The notes beneath the pieces were generated by a model. That model worked only from the letters and a program-made list of their open reading frames with translations, ran no database searches and was not told where the DNA came from. Both the position numbers and the translations under genes were made by a program. This document shows positions 1 to 7,163 of a stretch of 23,313 nt of DNA, in pieces. The stretch is taken from NCBI GenBank assembly GCA_035295665.1, contig DATGIQ010000375.1, forward strand, positions 1 to 23,313. Reading direction: 5' to 3'. Source of the DNA: DATGIQ01 sp035295665 (lineage in GTDB: Bacteria; Planctomycetota; Planctomycetia; Gemmatales; Gemmataceae). Within the stretch, counting starts at the first letter, position 1, and every line of letters starts with the position of its first letter.

Positions 1-1043
1 CCACCAGCCCCGTCCTCTATCTCACCAGCCGCAGCTACATCAATCGTCCCACCAACCTGGTGGACCTCAAAGTCTACTCGAATCTGAGCGCGGTGCAGCT
101 CTCCATCAATGGCGTCGTGATCGGAACTGCGACGAGCACCGATCATATCTTCCGCTGGAGCGCTGTGCGGCTGGCACCGGGACCCAACGATGTCATGGTC
201 ACGGCGACCGGGCTCAATGGCACCATCTACACCGATGATGTCACCTGGTATGCCCCAATGCAAATGACCGGCGTACCATTCGCCCGAATCAACTTCCAGC
301 CTCTGGGCGTTCCGGTCCCGGCTGGCTACGTGCCGGACTACGGCTACGTTTTCGGATTCCAGGGGAGCGGTTTGCTCTACGGCTGGGACAGCGACAACTC
401 AGCCAACACCTTCGCGCGCGGTGTAATGAGTGATTCGCGGTATGATACCGGGATTGCCATGGAGCAGCCGGCGGGGGGCCATACCTGGCAGATCGCCGTG
501 CCCAACGGCACGTACATCGTTCACGTGGTGGCCGGGGATCCGAGCAACTTCGACAGCGTCGATGAGATTGCGGTGCAGGGGGTGCTCACGATCAGCGGCG
601 GGGTCAACATTCTCAGCCGCTACCAGGAAGCCTGGCGCACCGTGACCGTCACCAATGGACTGCTAACCATCACCAACGCCGGCGGCTCCGCGAACGATAA
701 GCTCGACTTCGTGGACATCAATCAGATCAGCACCGGCTCCGCGGCGGCGCCCCCATTCATGGGGAAAGGGCGCATGTCTCCGTTACCGCTCGCATTGGAT
801 GGGGCATGTAGCACCGATGGCCAAAGCCCCTTGTCCAGCCAGAATCTGCTCAACATTCGATTCGGCATGCTGCCTCCGGTCTTGACCGACATTGCCGGTG
901 CTATGATCCCGGAGGGCGATTCAGCGGGCGAAGAACGGCAAACCGTCGCTGCCCGCGGCTTGCGTTCGGAGTCAGCGGATGCACCTCTCGAAATCGCTTT
1001 CGATGATCGCCGGCCGGTGCTCGACAACAAGCTGTGGCCGTGA
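1..1043 (+). CDS. C-terminal part of a secreted GH2/beta-galactosidase-like protein with a malectin-like domain (5' end outside window)
   Basis: The reading frame is open from the window edge (first full codon at base 3) to a TGA at 1041-1043, so the true start lies upstream. The first ~80 residues have the pattern of the beta-sandwich found at the C-terminus of GH2 beta-galactosidases (DUF4982-like): VYSN, a hydrophobic strand, LSINGVVIG, then APGPNDV. From about base 290 to 730 follows a malectin-like carbohydrate-binding domain (RINFQP, a YGW-containing segment, VPNGTYIVHVVAGDP, and a closing NGLLTITNAGG). The last ~85 residues are low in recognisable structure and rich in Ser, Ala and Pro; no anchor or sorting motif is visible. 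The likely role is binding or hydrolysis of extracellular polysaccharide. The catalytic barrel is not in this window, so the enzymatic class is inferred only from the accessory domains. The gene ends in a hairpin and is probably transcribed apart from the pfk gene. Confidence 0.7.
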   Translation, partial: TSPVLYLTSRSYINRPTNLVDLKVYSNLSAVQLSINGVVIGTATSTDHIFRWSAVRLAPGPNDVMVTATGLNGTIYTDDVTWYAPMQMTGVPFARINFQPLGVPVPAGYVPDYGYVFGFQGSGLLYGWDSDNSANTFARGVMSDSRYDTGIAMEQPAGGHTWQIAVPNGTYIVHVVAGDPSNFDSVDEIAVQGVLTISGGVNILSRYQEAWRTVTVTNGLLTITNAGGSANDKLDFVDINQISTGSAAAPPFMGKGRMSPLPLALDGACSTDGQSPLSSQNLLNIRFGMLPPVLTDIAGAMIPEGDSAGEERQTVAARGLRSESADAPLEIAFDDRRPVLDNKLWP

Positions 1044-1372
1044 TTCTCGAAAACGACTCGCCCCGGCCGTGAGGGAGGGCGGACTTCCCTCTCTGACGGT
1101 CGGAGCGAATCTGTCCGAATCCCACGCCCAGTGATTACCCCGTAGCTTTCACCCGAATTCGCAACCAGTTTGCCGATTCTTTGAGCATTGGACGCTCAAG
1201 GCGTAGGCTGGAAATGGCCGCCCATCTGCACAGGAACGCGATTTTCCAGCACTCTGGAGTTCAACCTCAAGCATGGCACAGAAAATGCTCGCTGTTTCGC
1301 GGGCTGTTTCTGCGCAAAGCACCGCAGCTTCAGCGAGAAGACCCTGGATCGAGTGTACCCCCAGCGAAGCGC
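1044..1372. other. Intergenic region upstream of pfkA
   Basis: This 329-base stretch holds the hairpin at 1067-1099 and a perfect 6-bp inverted repeat TTGAGC/GCTCAA with a 7-base spacer at 1181-1199. The pfkA frame is open upstream to 1181, but those extra 64 residues (rich in Arg, Gln, His) do not resemble a PFK N-terminus and are treated as untranslated. No convincing -35/-10 pair was found, although the pfkA promoter is expected here. Confidence 0.5.
1067..1099 (+). terminator. Hairpin downstream of the GH2-like gene
   Basis: An imperfect inverted repeat starts 24 bases after the stop codon. CCGT and GAGGGA on the left pair with TCCCTC and ACGG on the right, with a small bulge. No T-run follows, so intrinsic termination is only probable. 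Confidence 0.45.
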
Positions 1373-2752
1373 ATGAAACGCATCGGCATCTTGACCGCAG
1401 GCGGCGACACGCCTGCCCTCAACGCGACCATCCACGGCGCCGTGGTACGGGCTAATCAGCGCAAAGTCGAAGTCCTTGGCTTTATCAAGGGCTTCAGCAG
1501 CCTGTTCAACCCCCGGGTTCCGCATGTCCGCCTGAATCCGCTGTTCACGACGATTCCTGAGCTGGAGATGACCCGCGGTGGCACGATTATCGGCGGATCG
1601 CGTGATTACATTGATGCCCAGGATAACCAAGCGATTGGCGAGGTGATCGAGCGCTTGCAGCGCCTGGGGATCGAAGGACTCATCTGCGTCGGCGGTGACG
1701 GCACGCTCAATGGCATGCAGGCACTCTCCGACCACATCCCAACCGTCCTGGCTCCGAAGACGATCGATAACGATTTGGGGCTGAACTACCGGCATGAACC
1801 GGACGAGTGGGTCCGCCAGCCTTGCGAGCAGCCGCCGGGGTACCGCTATGTCCGGGGTCCCTCCCGAACACGGTTCGACCTGGAGCACATGGTCAATTAT
1901 GTGACGCCCGGCTTTGCTACCGCCGTGTTCGTATCGGCCTGGGGCGTCCAGCGCATCCGCACCACGGCCGAGAGCCATCGCCGCATTGCCCTCATTGAGG
2001 TCATGGGACGCCACTCCGGTTATCTGGCCCTGGGAGCCGCCTATGGCCAGCCGGACATCGTTCTTGTGCCGGAGCACCCGCTCTGTGTTGACCGGCTCGT
2101 TGAGCGTGTTGTGGAAGTCTATGAGCTGCAAAAGAACGTCATCATTGTCTGTGCTGAGGGGATTGTGGATGCCCAGCAGCACGAGCTGGGAGCGGAAATT
2201 GCATCCACCGATCCGGCTGGCAACAAGGTCCTGAGCGGAGCGGCCGAGGCCCTTCGGCAGATCCTCATCCAGCGCCTGGGAGACAGCTACTTCACCAGCA
2301 AACGTCGCAACGAATCGGCCCGCGCGGCCATCTTCACGCGGAAGGTCGGCCATACCCAGCGCGGCGGCCGCCCCATTTTGTTCGATCGCTTTTACGGTGC
2401 GCAGCTGGGCGGCCATGCCGTCGATTTGTTGCTGGAAGGCCACGTCAATGGCGTCTCCATTCTGCTCTGGAACCGGGAACGGGGATTCCATGTCGATGGG
2501 ATCGACGCCAATGACTTTCGCGACCGCTGGGGGCTCATCCATGCCCGCCGAATGCACCCGTCGTGCTACGACCCGGACAGCTTGCGCGTGTCGCAAACCG
2601 GCGTCAATTATCTGCTGCCGATCTTCGCCAATGCCATCGGCCAGGATGACCTCGAAGCCGTTCGCCAGACCCTCTTCAATGCCGCCAACCTGACCCAGCC
2701 GTATCACTCCGTCAATACCGATGTCAACAAGCGGATTTGCTTCCTCGATTGA
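1373..2752 (+). CDS. pfkA: 6-phosphofructokinase (ATP-type residues, K at the 124 position)
   Basis: Predicted to phosphorylate fructose 6-phosphate to fructose 1,6-bisphosphate, a cytosolic glycolytic step. The 459-residue protein starts at the ATG giving MKRIGILTAGGDTPALN, the normal PFK N-terminus. Visible motifs are GGDTP (10-14), the nucleotide-site GGDGT (107-111), catalytic PKTIDND (128-134), the substrate motif MGRHSGYLAL (211-220) and HTQRGG (327-332). Gly110 (E. coli 104 equivalent) predicts ATP as donor, whereas PPi-dependent enzymes carry Asp there; Lys129 (E. coli 124 equivalent) is the residue shared with PPi-type relatives. The chain is ~140 residues longer than E. coli PfkA, through an insertion of roughly 30-40 residues after TIDND (about 137-178) and a C-terminal extension. 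The Shine-Dalgarno is weak. The ppc gene follows on the same strand within 63 bases, suggesting one transcript. Family is secure; phosphoryl donor is inferred. Confidence 0.88.
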   Translation: MKRIGILTAGGDTPALNATIHGAVVRANQRKVEVLGFIKGFSSLFNPRVPHVRLNPLFTTIPELEMTRGGTIIGGSRDYIDAQDNQAIGEVIERLQRLGIEGLICVGGDGTLNGMQALSDHIPTVLAPKTIDNDLGLNYRHEPDEWVRQPCEQPPGYRYVRGPSRTRFDLEHMVNYVTPGFATAVFVSAWGVQRIRTTAESHRRIALIEVMGRHSGYLALGAAYGQPDIVLVPEHPLCVDRLVERVVEVYELQKNVIIVCAEGIVDAQQHELGAEIASTDPAGNKVLSGAAEALRQILIQRLGDSYFTSKRRNESARAAIFTRKVGHTQRGGRPILFDRFYGAQLGGHAVDLLLEGHVNGVSILLWNRERGFHVDGIDANDFRDRWGLIHARRMHPSCYDPDSLRVSQTGVNYLLPIFANAIGQDDLEAVRQTLFNAANLTQPYHSVNTDVNKRICFLD

Positions 2753-2798
2753 CCGCTCATGTTTTCCGCTCTGGAGCGAACGGTGCGCGGGAAACGCC

Positions 2799-2803
2799 GG
2801 AGG
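2799..2803 (+). promoter_or_regulatory. Shine-Dalgarno GGAGG that favours the ppc start at 2816
   Basis: A GGAGG lies 12 bases before the ATG at 2816. The longer in-frame start at 2759 has no comparable ribosome site, which favours 2816. Confidence 0.5.
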
Positions 2804-2815
2804 ACATTCTTCGCC

Positions 2816-5656
2816 ATGATCTCGCAACGGAATGATCGCATGGTGCCCATGGACGCGGATTCCCTTGTGTCAGGAAGCGCTGAGGAACCCGTCGATGCGG
2901 TGGTCCAGCGGGCCCTCAGCGCCGACATTCATTTGCTCGGGGACCTGTTGGGCGCAGTGATTCGCCGTTTGGCCGGCGACCAAGCCTTCGCCTTGGTGGA
3001 GGGAGTCCGCACCGCGGCCAAGGCGCTGCGGGCCCAGCCATCCCTGGAAGAGGCGCGCCGGCTTCGGGATAGCCTCGATACGCTCGATTTGTCTTCGCTT
3101 CGCACCCTGGTCCGGGCCTTCAGTGTTTATTTTGACCTGCTCAATTTGGCCGAGCAGCAGGCGCGGGTTCGCTCCAATCGCCTGCGCACCCTGCGGACGG
3201 CGCCGGACCCCTTGGCCGAGAGCCCAGCGGCAGCGTTGCGACAACTGCGGGAGCGCGGCATCCGCGCCGAGCAAGTTGCCGAGCTGCTCCAGCGTGCGCT
3301 CCTGTGTCCCGTATTCACGGCCCATCCCAGTGAAGCGCGTCGCCGCACCATCTTGGAAAAACTGCTGGCCATCTCGCATCAGTTGGATCGCCTGGAACAC
3401 AGCGCCTTGCTGCCGCGCGAGCGGCAAGCGACACTGGCGGCAATCGCAGAAGAAGTGGAGACGTATTGGCTGTCCGATACCGTCCGGGCAAATCGGCCCA
3501 CCGTCTTACAGGAAGTCGAACATGCCCTCGATGTCGTGGAGGGCACGCTGGTGGACGTGGTTCCGCGCGTCTATCGGGAGCTGGAGGCCGCACTCCAAAG
3601 CATTTATCCCGAGCACTACTGGCAGGTGCCCGCTTTCTTGCGTTTCGGCTCTTGGATCGGGGGCGATCGGGATGGTAACCCAAACGTGACGCACACGGTG
3701 ACCGCCCAGGCGATTCGTGTGCAGCAGGAGATGCTGCTCCAGCACTACCTGGACCGAATCGACGAATTGGGGCGACAGCTCAGTCACTCCGGGAAGCTTG
3801 TCCAACCGCGGCCGGCCTTTCAGGAGTCGCTCCAGCGCGACTTGGCCCTTCTGCCGCCCTTTGCCGACGCGATGGAGAACGAGCCGTACCGCGATAAGTG
3901 CCGCTGCATCGCCGTCAAGTTGAGTAAGACCCGGGACTACTTCCGAATCCTGGAGCCGCGCTGGACCGCCGAGTCTCAGTGCGTACCGCCGGACGTTTAT
4001 GGAAGCCGGGCGGAGCTGTTGGCCGACCTGAAGGCGATTGCAGCCGACTTGAAGGAAATCGGTGCCGAGACAGTCGCTGCCGGGCCGGTGCACGATTTCG
4101 TCCGGCTGGTAGAGGTCTTCGGTCTGCATTTGCTGACGCTTGATATCCGCCAACACAGTGTCCGCCACGGCAAGGCATTGGCCGAGATCCTGGCGTGGGC
4201 CGGCGTGTCGGGTCGCTATGAAAAGCTGTCGCCGAACGAGCGCTTTGACTGCCTGGTGCAGGAACTACAGCAGAAGCGGCCCTTGATCCCGGCTCACTTG
4301 ATGTTTTCCGCCGAGACCGATGAAGTCGTGCAAACGTTTCGCACCATCGCAGCCATCTTGGAGCAGCAATGTCCCGAAGCGGTGGATACCTACATCGTCA
4401 GCGGGACGACCGAACCGGCCCACCTGTTGGAAGTGCTGTTGCTCGCTCGGGAAGCCCGGCTGTTTCGACCGAGCGAAGGAGTGAGCCGCCTGCGCATCGT
4501 GCCGCTCTTTGAAACGCTGGATCCGCTACGGCAAGCCGCGACCATCGTGCAGCGCTTGATCAGTTTGCCCATCTATCGGCAGCATTTGCAGCTGCAGGGC
4601 GATCTTCAGGAGGTGATGATCGGCTATTCGGACAGCAATAAGGAGAGCGGTTTCTTGCAATCGGCGTGGGCCCTGTATCGGGCGCAGCGGACCCTGGGCG
4701 AGACGACCCGGCGGACTGGCATCGCGGTGCAAATCTTCCACGGCCGGGGTGGAGCCATCGGTCGGGGAGGCGGACCGGCAAACCGTGCGATCCTGGCCCA
4801 GCCGCGCGGCACCGTCGCCGGCCGATTGCGGATTACCGAGCAAGGCGAAATGATCGCCGACCGTTACGGTCATCCTGCCATCGCGGAACGGCACCTGGGG
4901 CAGGTGATGAACGCCGTCCTGTCCGCCAGCCTTGCCAGCCCGGACGATTGCTTGGATCCGGCGTGGGAACGGACGCTTGAACGATTGGCGGAACGTGCTT
5001 GCCGCCACTATCGCGCGTTGGTCTACGAGACCCCCGAGTTTTTGACCTATTTCGAACAAGCGACGCCCATCGCAGAAGTGTCCCAATTGAAAATTGCTTC
5101 GCGGCCGGCACGGCGGGCGGTCAGCCAGGGCATCGACGAGCTGCGGGCCATCCCTTGGGTTTTCAGCTGGATGCAAAGCCGGCACACGTTGCCGGGCTGG
5201 TACGGCCTGGGCACGGCCGTGAGCGAGCACATGATCGAGAATCCCGGTGATCTGCCGGTGTTGCAGCGCATGTACGAGCACTGGCACTTCTGGCGCACGC
5301 TCGTGGATAATGCCCAGATGATCCTGGCCAAGGCGGATTTGACGATTGCCCGCCTCTACGCCGACCTGGTGGAGGATCAGGCTCTTGCGACACGCATCTA
5401 CAATCACATCGCGGACGAATACGCTCGCACCGTGAGCGTCATCTGTCAGGTGACGGGACAGAAAGAACTGCTCGAACAGGCACCCGTTCTGCAGCGATCG
5501 ATTCTGCGCCGCAATCCTTATGTCGATCCGTTGAGCTTTCTTCAGCTGGTCTTGCTGAGGCGTCTCCGTAGCGGGGGGGAATCGAGCGCAGAACTCATGA
5601 CCGCGGTGTTGGAAAGCATCAACGGAATCGCGTCGGGACTCAAGAATACGGGGTGA
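2816..5656 (+). CDS. ppc: Phosphoenolpyruvate carboxylase
   Basis: Catalyses PEP plus bicarbonate to oxaloacetate and phosphate, refilling the TCA cycle; cytosolic homotetramer in the family. With the start at 2816 the protein has 946 residues, normal for bacterial PEPC. Conserved elements occur in order: an N-terminal segment ADIHLLGDLLGAVIR; the first catalytic motif TAHPSEARRR with His170 (Ser replaces the usual Thr); GGDRDGNPN at 282-290; a YSDSNKESG motif; the glycine-rich loop FHGRGGAIGRGGGP starting at 641; the EQGEMIADRYG segment; and the family-typical C-terminus RNPYVDPLSFLQ with terminal NTG. An in-frame ATG at 2759 would add 19 residues but has no ribosome site. It lies directly behind pfkA, so the pair can balance glycolytic flux and oxaloacetate supply. 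Its 3' end faces the Mrr-like gene on the other strand, with 59 bases between and no clear hairpin there. Confidence 0.96.
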   Translation: MISQRNDRMVPMDADSLVSGSAEEPVDAVVQRALSADIHLLGDLLGAVIRRLAGDQAFALVEGVRTAAKALRAQPSLEEARRLRDSLDTLDLSSLRTLVRAFSVYFDLLNLAEQQARVRSNRLRTLRTAPDPLAESPAAALRQLRERGIRAEQVAELLQRALLCPVFTAHPSEARRRTILEKLLAISHQLDRLEHSALLPRERQATLAAIAEEVETYWLSDTVRANRPTVLQEVEHALDVVEGTLVDVVPRVYRELEAALQSIYPEHYWQVPAFLRFGSWIGGDRDGNPNVTHTVTAQAIRVQQEMLLQHYLDRIDELGRQLSHSGKLVQPRPAFQESLQRDLALLPPFADAMENEPYRDKCRCIAVKLSKTRDYFRILEPRWTAESQCVPPDVYGSRAELLADLKAIAADLKEIGAETVAAGPVHDFVRLVEVFGLHLLTLDIRQHSVRHGKALAEILAWAGVSGRYEKLSPNERFDCLVQELQQKRPLIPAHLMFSAETDEVVQTFRTIAAILEQQCPEAVDTYIVSGTTEPAHLLEVLLLAREARLFRPSEGVSRLRIVPLFETLDPLRQAATIVQRLISLPIYRQHLQLQGDLQEVMIGYSDSNKESGFLQSAWALYRAQRTLGETTRRTGIAVQIFHGRGGAIGRGGGPANRAILAQPRGTVAGRLRITEQGEMIADRYGHPAIAERHLGQVMNAVLSASLASPDDCLDPAWERTLERLAERACRHYRALVYETPEFLTYFEQATPIAEVSQLKIASRPARRAVSQGIDELRAIPWVFSWMQSRHTLPGWYGLGTAVSEHMIENPGDLPVLQRMYEHWHFWRTLVDNAQMILAKADLTIARLYADLVEDQALATRIYNHIADEYARTVSVICQVTGQKELLEQAPVLQRSILRRNPYVDPLSFLQLVLLRRLRSGGESSAELMTAVLESINGIASGLKNTG

Positions 5657-5715
5657 GCAAATGCGAACCGCCGCGAAACAGACAGCATGAACCGGAGGGA
5701 GTATAAGGAAGCAAT

Positions 5716-6447
5716 TCACTTGGTTCGAAATCCAGGTCCGTCTCCCTGGCGCGTTTCATCCCTGCTGCAACCGAGGAACGTCCCGAGGGAAGCACCCGGT
5801 CCCCCGCTGCCGTCGAGCATGTAGAATGGATCGGCGGGTTCGTTCGAGATCGGGCTCGGTAGCTTTTGATTGGCACCGGTCAACTCCGCAAACTCGCTGT
5901 GGGAAAATGCCGCAAGCTGACGTAGCGATTCTGCCGATTCGAGATCGGAGGCCACGCCTTTGCGAAGGACGTCGTGGATATAGATGGGGCGGGCCTGCCG
6001 GGCCAGATCCTGGAGGTATTCCAGGATCTGGCCGCGCCGGGTGCGATGCATACTGCGGCTGTTAAATTGCGGTCGTACGATGAGGAGGCCGATTCCTTCA
6101 TCCTCGGCGACTTGTTGGGCGCGGCCGGTGAAGCCGGAGTTCGTGATCATGAACGCCTTGTGGGCGCCCACCTTCTCGCGGACCTTTTGAAGCAAGAGCA
6201 CCTCATACTGACGAACTTTGTTATGACCCCGCCATTTCGCATTGGCGATATTGACGTACTGTGCCAAGCCGTCGCCGGTCTCCCAGTAGAGGTCGATCTG
6301 GTGTGTGTAAGGCTCGGGGTCGCTGCCATCCGGCCCCGGCTCGCGGCGAGGATTAGCGATGGTGCGCGATACGACTTGGGAAATGTCCAGATGCAACTGG
6401 TCGGCGATGAAAAAGCGACACAGTTCCTCATACTGCTGGCTGGTCAT
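5716..6447 (-). CDS. Mrr-like restriction-endonuclease-fold protein with altered catalytic motif
   Basis: The 243-residue protein resembles the Mrr catalytic domain of type IV restriction enzymes (PD-(D/E)xK fold). It has an N-terminal helix YEELCRFFIADQL, the acidic residue in QIDLYW (Asp52), the strand YVNIANAKWRG, and the family hallmark ITNSGFTGRAQQVA (101-114) followed by a GIGLLIV strand. The normal (E/Q)xK triad is here Asn69-Ala70-Lys71, so the metal-binding acid or amide is replaced by Asn. About 115 residues after the core are unrecognised and become Gly/Pro/Ser-rich. The ATG at 6447 has a GAGGA ribosome site, and a strong promoter lies 49-78 bases upstream. It may be a DNA nuclease acting on foreign or modified DNA, a DNA-binding relative without cleavage, or a repair factor. 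No methylase or other defence gene adjoins it. Confidence 0.6.
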   Translation of the reverse strand: MTSQQYEELCRFFIADQLHLDISQVVSRTIANPRREPGPDGSDPEPYTHQIDLYWETGDGLAQYVNIANAKWRGHNKVRQYEVLLLQKVREKVGAHKAFMITNSGFTGRAQQVAEDEGIGLLIVRPQFNSRSMHRTRRGQILEYLQDLARQARPIYIHDVLRKGVASDLESAESLRQLAAFSHSEFAELTGANQKLPSPISNEPADPFYMLDGSGGPGASLGTFLGCSRDETRQGDGPGFRTK

Positions 6448-6495
6448 GGGCGAGTCCTCGCGATCGGCTCCATCTTCACGCCGAACTAGCTACAA

Positions 6496-6525
6496 AGTGT
6501 ATCATAAATAGGGCATTCGTGTCAA
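6496..6525 (-). promoter_or_regulatory. Sigma70-type promoter for the Mrr-like gene
   Basis: On the - strand, TTGACA (6525-6520) and TACACT (6501-6496) are separated by 18 bases in an AT-rich stretch. Transcription would begin near 6489, about 42 bases before the ATG at 6447. It is the best consensus -35 element seen in the window. Confidence 0.6.
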
Positions 6526-6585
6526 GAGTAGTTTCCGAGCCACACCCGTCCGATTTCGCTGAGGCAAGAATTCCTTGCGTTCGCC

Positions 6586-6604
6586 TCGCTGCCCAAAGCA
6601 GCGA
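6586..6604 (-). terminator. Hairpin at the end of the efflux operon
   Basis: A perfect 7-bp inverted repeat TCGCTGC/GCAGCGA with a 5-base loop lies 69 bases after the thioesterase stop. A second small dyad GCAAG/CTTGC sits just beyond it (about 6564-6578). No U-tract follows. It separates the efflux operon from the Mrr-like gene's promoter. Confidence 0.45.
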
Positions 6605-6672
6605 CCCGGATCCGAAACAAGGACCGCAGCGCCGGACGATGAGGTGTCCACGATCCCGGCCGTCCACGGCTA

Positions 6673-7137
6673 TCATGAACCTGCCTGGGCCCCCCCGGTG
6701 GAAGTGCCCGGCTTTCGTTCCAGGTTCAGCTTCATGCACGTGCTCGCCACCCGTGCAACCAGTTTGCCAGTCAGGTCTTTGACATCGCACTCGATGTACC
6801 CCAGAGTGCTTCCTGCTTTGATGACCTTGGCGTCGGCGACGAGGGTTGTCTTCTGGACGGCACGAAGAAAGTTGATCTTCAATTCGATGGTTGTGAACGT
6901 CTCGCCCGGTCCCAGCAAACTGGCGTAAGCGTATCCCATGGCCGCATCTGCCAAGTCGCAGTAGACGCCGCCGTGCAACGTGCCCATCGGGTTGTAGTAG
7001 CGCTCATCGACTTCCATCTCGAAGACGGCATGGCCCGGTTCAATGGACTTCAGGGCGAATCCCAGCAGGCGGGCAATGGGCGGCGGTGAAAGCTCGCCCC
7101 GCAAGAGTTTTTGGCCTTGTTCAAACATGGTAGTCAT
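6673..7137 (-). CDS. PaaI-family hotdog thioesterase
   Basis: The 154-residue, single-domain protein matches acyl-CoA thioesterases of the PaaI/YbgC hotdog superfamily. The signature NPMGTLHGGVYCDLADAAMG (49-68) contains the helix-cap HGG and Asp62, which occupy the usual positions of the active site. The remaining beta strands (TFTTIELKINFLRAV, LVADAKVIKAGSTLGYIECDV) fit the fold. The likely reaction is hydrolysis of a small or aromatic acyl-CoA thioester in the cytosol; the substrate cannot be read from the sequence. A second in-frame ATG lies three codons in. The gene follows the RND pump gene by 26 bases on the same strand and is probably the last gene of the efflux operon, so it may process a compound related to the pump substrate. 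Confidence 0.85.
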   Translation of the reverse strand: MTTMFEQGQKLLRGELSPPPIARLLGFALKSIEPGHAVFEMEVDERYYNPMGTLHGGVYCDLADAAMGYAYASLLGPGETFTTIELKINFLRAVQKTTLVADAKVIKAGSTLGYIECDVKDLTGKLVARVASTCMKLNLERKPGTSTGGAQAGS

Positions 7138-7163
7138 GAGAGCTCGCTCATTGAAAGAATTTT

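Noticed and set aside
1181..1372. N-terminal extension of the PFK frame
   Set aside because: The extra 64 residues are unlike any PFK N-terminus, while the ATG at 1373 gives the canonical start of the fold.
1196..2827. 543-codon - strand frame opposite pfkA
   Set aside because: The sense strand carries all PFK motifs; the antisense product has no motif and low-complexity composition.
5657..5715. Bidirectional terminator in the convergent gap between ppc and the Mrr-like gene
   Set aside because: No inverted repeat of useful length was found in these 59 bases.
4526..5719. 397-codon - strand frame opposite the ppc 3' half
   Set aside because: It is a shadow of conserved PEPC sequence, with no domain.
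5974..6489. 171-codon + strand frame opposite the Mrr-like gene
   Set aside because: The opposite frame has a good promoter, ribosome site and a family match; this one has none.
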